Below, one piece after another: positions 32,937 through 43,632 of a stretch of DNA of 62,490 nucleotides (positions are counted from its first letter, which is position 1; each line of letters starts with the position of its first letter). The notes under the pieces were generated by a model. The model saw nothing but the letters and a program-made list of their open reading frames with translations. It searched no databases and was not told the origin of the DNA. The stretch lies in the NCBI RefSeq assembly GCF_001544315.1, contig NZ_BCQG01000019.1:1-62490 (forward strand), in the 5' to 3' direction. The translations under genes and the position numbers were made by a program. The DNA comes from Geobacillus jurassicus NBRC 107829 (GTDB lineage Bacteria > Bacillota > Bacilli > Bacillales > Anoxybacillaceae).

Positions 32937-34283
32937 TTACGCCATTTTTGCTTGCGGCACCATCGTTTTTTTCATCCAGACGCGCGACCGCCACCGCCAA
33001 AGCATCAACAGCCCGCGCAGCCATTCGTCGGCGATGAACGACAGCCAAATGCCGACGAGGCCAAACCCGAGGGCGATGCCGAATACGTAAGCAACGGTCA
33101 CGCCGACGCCCCACATCGACAAAATGCCCATATAGACGGGAAATTGAACATCACCAGCGGCACGAAGCGAGCTGATGATGACGATATTGAATGAGCGGCC
33201 GGGCTCTAAGATCATGGTCAACAACAACAATTTGCGGCCAAGCTCGATCATGGAACGGTCATCGGTAAAGAGCGACAGCAACGGTTCAGCGAACCAATAG
33301 GCAACGGCCGCCGCCAGCACCGAGATGGCGATGGCGCTGTACAAACTTTTCAAGCAGCGGGCGTAGGCTTCCTCGTACCGCCCGGCCCCGACGAAGTGGC
33401 CGATGAGAATTTGCGTTCCTTGGCCGATGGCGAGGCCGAATAAGAAGATAAACATCATAATGTTTTGTGTATATACGCGGACGGTTAATGCCTCGGCTCC
33501 GAGCCATGTAATGAAATACGTAATGGCCATTTGCGCCGTATTGTACGAAAGATGTTCCCCGGCTGCCGGAACACCGATTTTCAGCAGTGAGCGCAAATGG
33601 TAAAACGGTAGCGCGCGAAACACGGCAAGTGAAATGCCCGTTCGTTTGCACAATAAAGCAACTAACACAGCAAAACCGACCAACCGGCTCGCTGCCGTTG
33701 AAATGGCCGCCCCTTCCGCCCCAAGGGGAGAAAGGCCAAACGACCCGAAAATAAGGAAATAGTTGCCGATAATATTCAGTACGTTCATTCCGATCGTGAC
33801 ATACATCGTATCGCGTGTAAAGCCGTAGCTTTTTAAGATGGCGCCGACTGTCATCATCAGCGCTTGGATGAACAAAAACCCGCCAACAATCGCCAAATAG
33901 CTGCTCCCTTCATCAAACAGCTCGGCCGGCAGCCCCATCATCCACAAAATCGGCCGGCTAAACGCGGCGAGAATGGCGCTGAGCAACAGCCCGAACAGCA
34001 AATTGGCCGCAAGGGAAACGAGCGACACCTCGATGGCCTCTTGCTCCCGCTGGGCGCCTAAATATTGGGCGACAAGCACCGCCGTCGCCAAAGCGACGAA
34101 GTTAAACAGCACGATCGTTAAAGCGATGATTTGATTCGCCACTCCGACGGCGGCAACCGCGTGATCTGAATACTGGCTGAGCATCAGTGTATCGGCGTTG
34201 CCCATCACCATATAGAGCAGCGTTTCAATGAAAATCGGCCAGGTCAACGAAAACAGCGACCGCGTGTTGGCCTCCTGACGCAT
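32937..34283 (-). CDS. MATE family multidrug efflux transporter
   Basis: A 448-residue protein with about 12 membrane segments. MATE motifs are visible: LTWPIFIETLLYMVMGNADTLMLSQYSDHAVAAVG near the N-terminus and QGTQILIGHFVGAGRYEEA in the second half. Such carriers export cationic drugs or metabolites with Na+ or H+. AAGGAG precedes the start at good spacing. It is divergent from the AraC-type regulator, which may control it, although direct evidence is lacking. Confidence 0.92.
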   Translation of the reverse strand: MRQEANTRSLFSLTWPIFIETLLYMVMGNADTLMLSQYSDHAVAAVGVANQIIALTIVLFNFVALATAVLVAQYLGAQREQEAIEVSLVSLAANLLFGLLLSAILAAFSRPILWMMGLPAELFDEGSSYLAIVGGFLFIQALMMTVGAILKSYGFTRDTMYVTIGMNVLNIIGNYFLIFGSFGLSPLGAEGAAISTAASRLVGFAVLVALLCKRTGISLAVFRALPFYHLRSLLKIGVPAAGEHLSYNTAQMAITYFITWLGAEALTVRVYTQNIMMFIFLFGLAIGQGTQILIGHFVGAGRYEEAYARCLKSLYSAIAISVLAAAVAYWFAEPLLSLFTDDRSMIELGRKLLLLTMILEPGRSFNIVIISSLRAAGDVQFPVYMGILSMWGVGVTVAYVFGIALGFGLVGIWLSFIADEWLRGLLMLWRWRSRVWMKKTMVPQAKMA

Positions 34284-34411
34284 AATTGAGACAACTCCTT
34301 TTTCTTATTCCGACTTGAGCGATATAATCAGTTTAGCTGGATTGCCGCATGATGGAAAGAGAAAGAAGCGATTTTGCTTGCACATTTCCGACAAGAAGAG
34401 AGGAGAGGCTG

Positions 34412-35272
34412 ATGGACTCTGTCACATTTTCTATGCCGCCGCTGCCAGTGTTCATCAAAGGGGCGGAAAGTGTGTTTCCGGAAGGAAAGAAGCATTTCCG
34501 ACGAACATTTTCCGTCTTTGATTTGCTTTATGTGAAACGAGGCTGCTTGTATATGACGGAAAACGGGCGCGAGTTTGCGGTTGGCAGTGGACACTATTTG
34601 TTGTTGATCCCGGGGAGGGAACATTACGGGCACCGTCCATGCGCGGAACAGACAGAGCTGGTTTGGCTTCATTTTCTGTTGCCGGATTTTGCGGTCGTTT
34701 CCGATGGCAGCGTCAGCCGGCAGACAGTGATAGAAAAGGAGGCGACATACACCGAGCCGATCCAATACCGGCTCTCCATTCGCCAATATGGTGAAGTAAA
34801 GCAGCGCGAGCGGGCTGAGCAGCTGCTTAGCCAAATTGCGGAACACAACATTAGGCGGGATATCGATCAGCCGCTCCGGCAGCTGCTTTTGTTCATCGAA
34901 TTCCTTTGGCACTTGCAAAAACAGGAACTTTCCGTCCCGAGCGCATCGGAACAGGTCAGCGCCGCCGCCGTTGCGTATATTGAAAAACATTTTAGCGAGC
35001 CCATTACGCTGGACATGCTCGCACGGGAGCTCCGGTTTCACCCGGACTACATCACCCGTTGCATGCAAAAAACGATCGGCATGGGATTTAGCCGCTACTT
35101 GGCGCATTATCGGCTGTCAAAGGCAAAGCAATGGTTGGCGGAGACGAACGAGACGATCGAGGCGGTCGCCAAGCGGGTCGGCATTGACGATGGCGCCTAC
35201 TTTTCGCGCCTGTTTAAAAAGATGGAAGGGATCACGCCGACCGAATATCGGCGCATGGCGCGGCGTAATTGA
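34412..35272 (+). CDS. AraC family transcriptional regulator
   Basis: A 286-residue regulator with an N-terminal cupin-type sensing domain (FDLLYVKRGCLYMTENGREFAVGSGHYLLLIPG, near residues 33-65) and a C-terminal double helix-turn-helix (ITLDMLARELRFHPDYITRCMQKTIGMGFSRYL, then VAKRVGIDDGAYFSRLFKKMEGITPTEYR). The start at 34412 has GAGAGGAG upstream; 34349 does not. Possible targets are the divergent MATE gene or the convergent neopullulanase; the cupin suggests a sugar-like effector. Confidence 0.9.
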   Translation: MDSVTFSMPPLPVFIKGAESVFPEGKKHFRRTFSVFDLLYVKRGCLYMTENGREFAVGSGHYLLLIPGREHYGHRPCAEQTELVWLHFLLPDFAVVSDGSVSRQTVIEKEATYTEPIQYRLSIRQYGEVKQRERAEQLLSQIAEHNIRRDIDQPLRQLLLFIEFLWHLQKQELSVPSASEQVSAAAVAYIEKHFSEPITLDMLARELRFHPDYITRCMQKTIGMGFSRYLAHYRLSKAKQWLAETNETIEAVAKRVGIDDGAYFSRLFKKMEGITPTEYRRMARRN

Positions 35273-35310
35273 CCTTCTTCTATGCCGTTGGTATAGGATG
35301 GGGACGGTCA

Positions 35311-35349
35311 GCAAAAGATCAAACCGGTGCAGCTTGTCCGCTGCACCGG
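35311..35349 (-). terminator. Terminator of the neopullulanase gene
   Basis: Minus-strand stem CCGGTGCAGC / GCTGCACCGG (35324-35349) followed on that strand by TTTGATCTTTT, 40 bases beyond the stop at 35389. Confidence 0.7.
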
Positions 35350-35388
35350 CAGCCGATATGTTTGTCCGTAACCGCCCGCTCAGTCGCC

Positions 35389-37173
<1,785 letters not shown>

Positions 37174-37181
37174 TTATCTGA

Positions 37182-37197
37182 AGCAATCGTTTGCATT
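37182..37197 (-). promoter_or_regulatory. LacI/MalR-type operator 1 (neopullulanase)
   Basis: AGCAATCGTTTGCATT, a palindromic half-pair around a central CG, typical of LacI/GalR operators. It lies just downstream of a minus-strand promoter (TTGACT, complement of 37239-37244; 17-base spacer; TACTTT, complement of 37216-37221) and 27 bases before the gene, so a bound repressor would block transcription. Confidence 0.6.
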
Positions 37198-37264
37198 AAT
37201 GCTTCGCTATAATAAAAAGTACGTTAAGAGAAAAGAAAAGTCAAATTTTAATAGAAAAAAAGGC

Positions 37265-37356
37265 TTGTAAAATGAAAAATAGGCGTTATAATGGAGATGA
37301 GTGGTGCAATCGTTTTCATAGGAAGGATTAAAATTTATTTGTGCAAACGTTTGCCT
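37265..37356 (+). promoter_or_regulatory. mdxE promoter with operators 2 and 3
   Basis: TTGTAA (37265-37270), 16-base spacer and TATAAT (37287-37292). TGCAATCGTTTTCATA (37305-37320) and the perfect palindrome GCAAACGTTTGC (37343-37354) follow within the transcribed leader. Both share the central CG of LacI-family operators, and MalR (42498-43517) is the obvious candidate protein. CcpA could also bind operator 3. Confidence 0.6.
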
Positions 37357-37402
37357 TATGATTGTACCGCTAAGATTCCGTAATGATGACAGGAGGGGGA
37401 TT

Positions 37403-38677
37403 ATGAGAAAAGCGTTATCTTTATTTCTCATGGCCGTGTTGTTGATTGGCGTGCTGGCTGCCTGCGGTCCCAAGCGCGATGTCCAGCAGCCGAAAGGAAA
37501 CGACCAAAAGACGGCGGAACAGGACAAAAAACCAGAGAAACTCGTCGTGTGGGTGAACGATGATGAAAAACAAAAACAAGCGCTGAAGGATATTTTTCAA
37601 AAGTACACCGAAAAAACCGGAATCAAAATCGAAATGGTGACCGTCAGCATGCTCGACCAGACGAAGAAACTGGCGCTTGACGGCCCGGCTGGCAAAGGGC
37701 CGGACGTGTTCTATCAGCCGCATGACCGCATCGGCGACATCGTGCTGCAAGGATTGGCCGACCCGGTCGACCTTGGCGATGTGAAAGGCGAATACAGCCC
37801 GACAGCAGTCAATGCAGTAACTTATGACGGTCAAACGTACGGCGTCCCGATGGTCGTCGAAACGTACGGCGTGTTCTACAATAAAAATTTAGTGCCGGAA
37901 GCGCCGAAAACGATGGATGACTTGATGAACATCGCCAAGGAAAAAACGAATGCAGCGAAAGATCAATACGGCTTTTTAATGGAAGCGGCGAACTTCTATT
38001 TCGTTTATCCGTTCTTTGCTGGCTACGGCGGCTATGTGTTTAAAAATGAAAACGGCAAATATGATACAAGCGATATCGGCTTGGCAAACGATGGAGCGGT
38101 CAAAGGGGCGGAACTCGTTCAATCGTGGTTTAAAAACGGCTATATTCCGAAAGAAATCACGGGCGATATTATGAACGGACTGTTTACGAAAGGAAACGTG
38201 GCCGTCGCCATCACCGGTCCGTGGAATATCGCGTCGTATAAGGAAGCGTTGGGAGACAAGCTGGCCACCGCGCCGCTCCCGGTCTTAGACAACGGCGAGC
38301 ATCCGAAATCGTTTGTCGGCGTGAAGGCGTGGATGCTGTCAGCGTATTCGCAAAACAAAGAATGGGCCACCGATTTCATGAAATTTGTGACGAACGAGGA
38401 AAATTCGCTCCATTACTATGAAGTAGCGGGTGAAATGCCGGCGAACGAAAAAGCGTTGACGAATGACAAAATTAAAAATGATCCGCTGATTTCTGGTTTT
38501 GCGGAACAAATTCAATACGGCGAGCCGATGCCGAACGTGCCGGAAATGTCGCAAGTGTGGGAGCCGATGGGCAACGCCCTGCAATTTATCGCCAAAGGCG
38601 ACAATCCGAAAGCGGTGCTGAGCGAGGCGGTCAAAACGATTCAGGATAAAATTGCCGCCAGCGGCGCCGGGAAATAA
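37403..38677 (+). CDS. mdxE: Maltodextrin-binding lipoprotein MdxE
   Basis: A 424-residue solute-binding protein of the MalE family. The lipoprotein signal (MRKALSLFLMAVLLIGVLAAC) ends in lipobox LAAC with Cys21 as the lipidated residue. The mature part has the family blocks LVVWVNDDEKQKQALKDIF and GVPMVVETYGVFYNKNLV. The start follows AGGAGGGGG; the frame's upstream ATG at 37358 lies in the operator region. First gene of mdxEFG-amylase-malR. Confidence 0.93.
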   Translation: MRKALSLFLMAVLLIGVLAACGPKRDVQQPKGNDQKTAEQDKKPEKLVVWVNDDEKQKQALKDIFQKYTEKTGIKIEMVTVSMLDQTKKLALDGPAGKGPDVFYQPHDRIGDIVLQGLADPVDLGDVKGEYSPTAVNAVTYDGQTYGVPMVVETYGVFYNKNLVPEAPKTMDDLMNIAKEKTNAAKDQYGFLMEAANFYFVYPFFAGYGGYVFKNENGKYDTSDIGLANDGAVKGAELVQSWFKNGYIPKEITGDIMNGLFTKGNVAVAITGPWNIASYKEALGDKLATAPLPVLDNGEHPKSFVGVKAWMLSAYSQNKEWATDFMKFVTNEENSLHYYEVAGEMPANEKALTNDKIKNDPLISGFAEQIQYGEPMPNVPEMSQVWEPMGNALQFIAKGDNPKAVLSEAVKTIQDKIAASGAGK

Positions 38678-38690
38678 CGATTGAGATCGC

Positions 38691-38716
38691 GGTGGATAGG
38701 GCGAGCCCTATCCACC
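38691..38716 (+). other. Stem-loop between mdxE and mdxF
   Basis: GGTGGATAGGG / CCCTATCCACC, an 11-bp perfect stem with a four-base loop and no T run, 13 bases after the mdxE stop. It likely protects the mdxE part of the mRNA so that binding protein is made in excess, as at malE-malF of enterobacteria. Confidence 0.55.
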
Positions 38717-38745
38717 ATTGTCATCTATCGAGAGGGGGAGTTAGC

Positions 38746-40026
38746 ATGCCGGAAGCAAACGTCCGCCATCGACCGGCGGTGGCGATGGCGCTGTCGCTGT
38801 TGTTTGCCGGCCTTGGACAATTGTACAACCGCCGGTACATCAAAGGGCTTTTGTTTATCGTCATTGAAGCGTCTTTTTTGATCACCTTTTACAATTTTTT
38901 AAACATCGGGCTCTGGGGGCTTGTGACGCTGGGAGAAATCCCGATGCTCGACCATTCGATTTTTCTCTTGATTCAAGGATTGGTTTCCGTCATCATCATC
39001 GCTTTTGCCGCCGCTTTGCATATCGCCAACATCATCGATGCGCGCAACGACGCCCGACGGCGGCAACGCGGCGAGCCGTTTCCATCGCTTTTGGAGTCGT
39101 GCCGCAACGCTTGGGATAAGGGGTTTCCGTACATCTTTGTCACTCCCGGCCTTGTGATGCTGTTGTTTATCGTTGTGCTGCCGCTGCTGTTTATGGTGTC
39201 GCTTGCGTTCACTGACTACAACTTGTACCACTCGCCGCCGCGGCATTTGTTGAATTGGGTCGGGTTTGAAAATTTCAAGAACTTAGTGTCGATTCCGATT
39301 TGGAAAAGCACGTTTTTCAGCGTTCTCGCGTGGACGATCGTTTGGACAGTTGTTGCAACGACGATGCAAATCGCTCTTGGGCTGTTTTTGGCTTTGCTTG
39401 TCAACGATCCGCGCATTAAGTTTAAGCGGTTCATCCGCACGGTGTTGATTTTGCCGTGGGCCGTGCCCGCGTTTGTCACAATTTTGGTGTTTGCGGCGAT
39501 GTTTAACGACAAATTCGGTGCCATCAACCGCGAAGTGTTAAGCTTGTTTGGATTGTCGATCCCGTGGATGACCGACCCGTTTTGGACGAAAGTGGCGCTC
39601 ATTTTGATTCAGACGTGGCTTGGCTTCCCGTTTGTATTTGCCTTGTTTACTGGCGTTTTGCAAAGCATTTCCCGCGATTGGTACGAAGCGGCCGACATCG
39701 ACGGAGCGACGCGCTGGCAAAAGTTTCGCTCGATCACCTTGCCGCACGTGCTGTATGCGACGGCACCGCTGTTGATCATGCAATATGCCGGCAACTTCAA
39801 CAACTTCAATATCATCTATTTGTTTAACGACGGCGGTCCGGCCGTGCGCGGGCAAAACGCCGGCGGGACGGATATTTTAATTTCATGGGTGTACGATTTG
39901 ACGTTCACGACGAACAACTACAATATGGCGGCGGCGATCTCGCTCATCATCGGCTTGATCGTCAGCGGGTTTGCCATCTACCAGTTCCGGCGCACCCGTT
40001 CCTTTAAAGAGGAGGGGAACATTTGA
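38746..40026 (+). CDS. mdxF: Maltodextrin ABC transporter permease MdxF
   Basis: A 426-residue MalF-type permease. The EAA loop that contacts the ATPase is EAADIDGATRWQKFRSITLP near residue 325. About eight membrane segments. The first 60 residues contain SLLFAGLGQLYNRRYIKGLL, a motif like that of TM2/DUF5683 proteins, ahead of the usual permease core. The start at 38746 has GAGGGGGAG upstream. It overlaps mdxG. No ATPase gene is in the operon, so a shared MsmX-type ATPase is expected to serve it. Confidence 0.92.
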   Translation: MPEANVRHRPAVAMALSLLFAGLGQLYNRRYIKGLLFIVIEASFLITFYNFLNIGLWGLVTLGEIPMLDHSIFLLIQGLVSVIIIAFAAALHIANIIDARNDARRRQRGEPFPSLLESCRNAWDKGFPYIFVTPGLVMLLFIVVLPLLFMVSLAFTDYNLYHSPPRHLLNWVGFENFKNLVSIPIWKSTFFSVLAWTIVWTVVATTMQIALGLFLALLVNDPRIKFKRFIRTVLILPWAVPAFVTILVFAAMFNDKFGAINREVLSLFGLSIPWMTDPFWTKVALILIQTWLGFPFVFALFTGVLQSISRDWYEAADIDGATRWQKFRSITLPHVLYATAPLLIMQYAGNFNNFNIIYLFNDGGPAVRGQNAGGTDILISWVYDLTFTTNNYNMAAAISLIIGLIVSGFAIYQFRRTRSFKEEGNI

Positions 40027-40868
40027 TGAACCGCAAATGGAAATCGCGTGTGGAAGTGGCGCTTATTTATTTGTTTATCGCCTTCATGTTTGTCGTCATC
40101 GCCTATCCGCTCCTTTGGACAATCAGCATGTCGCTCAATCCGGGAACAAGCCTGTATTCGGCATCGCTCATCCCCGAGAAGTGGACGTTCGAGCATTATA
40201 AATGGCTGTTTACAAGCCCGCAGAGCGACTATTTGCTTTGGTATAAAAACAGCTTGTTTGTCGCTGCAGCCAACGCGGTGCTGTCGGTCTTGTTCACGGC
40301 GCTCATCGCCTATGCGTTTTCGCGCTACAAGTTTGTCGGGAGAAAAACAGGGTTGTATTTATTTTTAGTCCTGCAAATGTTTCCGTCGCTCATGGCGATG
40401 GTGGCGATCTATATTTTGTTAAACATGCTTCATCTGCTTGATTCGCTTTGGGGGCTCATCCTCATTTATGTCGGCGGACAAATTCCGTTTAACGCGTGGC
40501 TTGTCAAAGGCTACTTTGACACGATTCCGCGCGAGCTGGACGAGGCGGCGCGCATAGATGGGGCCGGGCACTTCGGCGTCTTTTTCCGTATTATGCTGCC
40601 CTTAGCCAAGCCGATTTTGGCTGTTGTCGCCTTGTTCAACTTTATGGCGCCGTTCACCGATTTTTTGCTGCCGTCGATCGTCTTGCGCGATCCGGATAAA
40701 TTTACGCTGGCGGTTGGGCTGTTTAACTTCATCAGCGACCGGTTTGCGAACAACTTCACCCGATTTGCCGCCGGCTCGATTTTGATCGCCGCGCCGATCG
40801 CCATCGTCTTTTTGTTCTTGCAGCGGTATTTAATTTCCGGCTTAACTGCTGGTGGCACAAAAGGGTAA
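40026..40868 (+). CDS. mdxG: Maltodextrin ABC transporter permease MdxG
   Basis: A 280-residue MalG-type permease with six membrane segments and the EAA motif ELDEAARIDGAGHFGVFFRIMLPLAKP near residue 169. ATG 40026 overlaps the last base of the mdxF stop. The C-terminus ends SGLTAGGTKG, a typical MalG-type tail. Confidence 0.93.
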   Translation: MNRKWKSRVEVALIYLFIAFMFVVIAYPLLWTISMSLNPGTSLYSASLIPEKWTFEHYKWLFTSPQSDYLLWYKNSLFVAAANAVLSVLFTALIAYAFSRYKFVGRKTGLYLFLVLQMFPSLMAMVAIYILLNMLHLLDSLWGLILIYVGGQIPFNAWLVKGYFDTIPRELDEAARIDGAGHFGVFFRIMLPLAKPILAVVALFNFMAPFTDFLLPSIVLRDPDKFTLAVGLFNFISDRFANNFTRFAAGSILIAAPIAIVFLFLQRYLISGLTAGGTKG

Positions 40869-40940
40869 GAACCGCTATCATATAATAGTGGGCTGACCCG
40901 TTTCCATACGGACAAACAGACGGCAAAGGAGGGGAAGGAA

Positions 40941-42476
40941 ATGGGGAACCGGCTTTGCGCGCTGCTCATCCTTCCGTTCCTTCTTTTTTATGCTTCGCCG
41001 GCTGCGGCGGAGGGGAAAGAAGAACGGACGTGGCAAGATGAAGCGATTTATTTCATTATGGTCGACCGGTTTAACAATATGGATCCGACCAACGACAAGG
41101 ACGTCAATGTCAACGATCCGAAAGGGTATTTCGGCGGCGATTTAAAAGGAGTGACGGCGAAGCTCGACTACATCAAGGAGATGGGGTTTACCGCCATTTG
41201 GCTGACGCCGATTTTTAAAAACATGCCGGGCGGCTACCATGGTTATTGGATCGAAGATTTTTATCAAGTCGATCCGCACTTTGGCACGCTGGGCGATTTG
41301 AAAACACTCGTCAAAGAAGCGCATAAGCGCGATATGAAAGTCATTTTGGACTTTGTCGCCAACCATGTCGGCTACAACCATCCGTGGCTGCATGACCCGG
41401 CGAAAAAAGACTGGTTCCACCCGAAAAAAGAGATTTTCGACTGGAACGACCCAACGCAGCTTGAAAACGGCTGGGTGTACGGACTCCCGGATTTGGCGCA
41501 AGAAAATCCAGAAGTCAAAAAGTATTTAATTGATGCTGCCAAATGGTGGATCAAAGAGACCGACATTGACGGCTACCGGCTCGATACGGTGCGCCACGTG
41601 CCGAAATCGTTTTGGCAGGAGTTTGCGAGAGAAGTCAAATCGGTGAAAAAAGACTTTTTCCTTCTCGGTGAGGTATGGAGCGATGATCCGCGTTATATCG
41701 CTGAATATGGAAAGTACGGCATCGACGGCTTTGTCGATTACCCGCTGTATGGCGCGGTGAAGCAGTCGCTTGCTAGGCGCGATGCGTCGTTGCGCCCGCT
41801 GTATGACGTCTGGGAATACAACAAAACGTTTTACGACCGACCGTATTTGCTCGGGTCGTTTTTGGACAACCATGACACCGTCCGCTTTACGAAGCTGTCG
41901 ATTGACAACCGCAACAACCCGATTTCACGCATTAAACTGGCTATGACGTATTTGTTCACCGCCCCGGGCATTCCGATCATGTATTACGGGACGGAAATCG
42001 CCATGAACGGCGGCCAAGATCCGGACAACCGCCGTCTGATGGATTTCCGCGCCGACCCGGTCATCATCGATTATTTGAAGAAAATCGGCCCGCTTCGCCA
42101 ACAGCTGCCGTCATTGCGGCGCGGCGATTTTACGTTGCTATATGAAAAAGACGGCATGGCGGTGTTTAAACGGCAATATGAAGATGAAACAACGGTCATC
42201 GCCATTAACAACACGAGTGAAACGCAGCATGTCCATCTCACCAATGACCAGTTGCCGAAAAACAAAGAGCTGCGCGGCTTTTTATTGGACGATTTAGTGC
42301 GCGGCGATGACGACGGCTACGACCTTGTGCTCGATCGCGAAACGGCGGAAGTGTACAAGCTGCGGGAAAAAACCGGGATCAACATCCCCTTTATCGCGGC
42401 GATTGTCGCCGTCTACGCGCTCTTTCTCCTATTTTTGTACTTAGTGAAAAAACGGGCGAAACGGATTCATGAATAA
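40941..42476 (+). CDS. Secreted, membrane-anchored alpha-amylase (GH13)
   Basis: A 511-residue amylase. Signal peptide is residues 1-23 (cleavage after SPAAA), the catalytic barrel carries D215 (GYRLDTVRH), E244 (LLGEVWSDD) and D312 (LDNHDTVRF), and a C-terminal membrane segment with positive tail (IPFIAAIVAVYALFLLFLYL, then KKRAKR) anchors it outside the cell. It resembles the short Geobacillus thermoleovorans amylase and B. megaterium AmyA. Co-transcription with mdxEFG suggests starch is cut at the surface and the products handed to MdxE. AGGAGGGGAAGG precedes the start. Confidence 0.93.
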   Translation: MGNRLCALLILPFLLFYASPAAAEGKEERTWQDEAIYFIMVDRFNNMDPTNDKDVNVNDPKGYFGGDLKGVTAKLDYIKEMGFTAIWLTPIFKNMPGGYHGYWIEDFYQVDPHFGTLGDLKTLVKEAHKRDMKVILDFVANHVGYNHPWLHDPAKKDWFHPKKEIFDWNDPTQLENGWVYGLPDLAQENPEVKKYLIDAAKWWIKETDIDGYRLDTVRHVPKSFWQEFAREVKSVKKDFFLLGEVWSDDPRYIAEYGKYGIDGFVDYPLYGAVKQSLARRDASLRPLYDVWEYNKTFYDRPYLLGSFLDNHDTVRFTKLSIDNRNNPISRIKLAMTYLFTAPGIPIMYYGTEIAMNGGQDPDNRRLMDFRADPVIIDYLKKIGPLRQQLPSLRRGDFTLLYEKDGMAVFKRQYEDETTVIAINNTSETQHVHLTNDQLPKNKELRGFLLDDLVRGDDDGYDLVLDRETAEVYKLREKTGINIPFIAAIVAVYALFLLFLYLVKKRAKRIHE

Positions 42477-42497
42477 ATGAAGGAAAGGAGGGAGCTT

Positions 42498-43517
42498 ATG
42501 ACCGTTACGATTAAAGATGTGGCGAAAAGGGCCAATGTCGCGCCGTCGACCGTCTCGCGGGTGATCGCCGACAGCCCGCGCATCAGTGAGAAGACGAAGC
42601 AGCGGGTGCGCGAGGCGATGAAAGAGCTTGGCTATCATCCGAACTTTATCGCCCGCAGCCTCGCGAGCCAGGCGACGCAAGTCATCGGCATCGTCATGCC
42701 GAGCTCGGCCGACCAAGCGTTGCAAAACCCGTTTTTCCCTGAAGTCATCCGCGGCATCAGCAAAGCGGCCCATGAAAAGCGGTACGCCTTGCAAATGTCG
42801 ACAGGAGAAAAAGAAAGTGACATTTACGAACGGGTCGTGGAGATGCTGCAAGGACGGCGCGTCGACGGGGTCATTTTGCTTTATTCACGGCAAAACGATA
42901 AGCTCATGAAATACTTGCAAAAGCATGACTTTCCGTTTGTCGTCATCGGCAAGCCGCACCAAAAGGCAGAACAAGTGACCCATGTCGACAACGACAACGT
43001 GCAGGCGGGAAAAGATGCGACGAACTACTTGATCGCCCGCGGCCATGAACGGATCGCTTTTGTCGGCGGCAATCCGCAATATTTGGTGACCGTCGACCGC
43101 CAAAACGGTTACGCTGCTTCGTTGCATGAAGCCGGGCTGCCGTACCGCTCGGAATATGTCGTCTATGAAGAATTTCTGCAAGAAGGCGGCCAAGAGGCGA
43201 TGAAGGAGCTTCTTTCTTTGCCTGAGCCGCCGACTGGGCTCGTTGTCGCCGATGATCTCATGGCGCTCGGGATGCTCAAAACGCTCGATGAAATCGGCCT
43301 TCGCGTCCCGGAAGACGTGTCGATTGTCAGCTTCAACAACACGCTGCTTGCGGAGATGTCGCGCCCGCCGCTTACCTCGGTCGACATCGGTATTTTCCAG
43401 CTCGGCTATGAAGCGGCGAAAAGTTTAATTGAAAAAATCACAAACCCAAACGAACCGATCAAACGCATCATCATCCCGCACCGACTCGTTGAGCGTGGGT
43501 CGTGTGCTAAACGATAA
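42498..43517 (+). CDS. malR: LacI family repressor MalR
   Basis: A 339-residue LacI/GalR regulator. The helix-turn-helix is MTVTIKDVAKRANVAPSTVS with hinge RSLASQATQ, followed by a periplasmic-binding-protein-like sensor domain with GKPHQKAEQVTHVDNDN and GYEAAKSLIEKI. GGAGGGAG precedes 42498. Last gene of the maltodextrin operon; it probably binds the three CG-centred operators at 37182-37356 and is released by maltose or maltodextrin. Confidence 0.92.
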   Translation: MTVTIKDVAKRANVAPSTVSRVIADSPRISEKTKQRVREAMKELGYHPNFIARSLASQATQVIGIVMPSSADQALQNPFFPEVIRGISKAAHEKRYALQMSTGEKESDIYERVVEMLQGRRVDGVILLYSRQNDKLMKYLQKHDFPFVVIGKPHQKAEQVTHVDNDNVQAGKDATNYLIARGHERIAFVGGNPQYLVTVDRQNGYAASLHEAGLPYRSEYVVYEEFLQEGGQEAMKELLSLPEPPTGLVVADDLMALGMLKTLDEIGLRVPEDVSIVSFNNTLLAEMSRPPLTSVDIGIFQLGYEAAKSLIEKITNPNEPIKRIIIPHRLVERGSCAKR

Positions 43518-43532
43518 ACGGGCCATTCACAA

Positions 43533-43560
43533 AAAGCAGCCATCGCGGCTGCTTTTTTTT
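43533..43560 (+). terminator. Terminator of the maltodextrin operon
   Basis: AAAGCAGCC / GGCTGCTTT stem followed by eight T residues, 15 bases after the malR stop. Confidence 0.9.
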
Positions 43561-43632
43561 GATTTGAAAAAGGAAATCAACAAGTCGGGGAGAAAAAAGA
43601 AAACAAAAAGCAAACACGGAGGTGAACACAAG

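Noticed and set aside
43429-43632. N-terminal extension of AcoR overlapping malR
   Set aside because: It reads through the malR terminator; ATG 43633 has a strong ribosome site and homology begins there.
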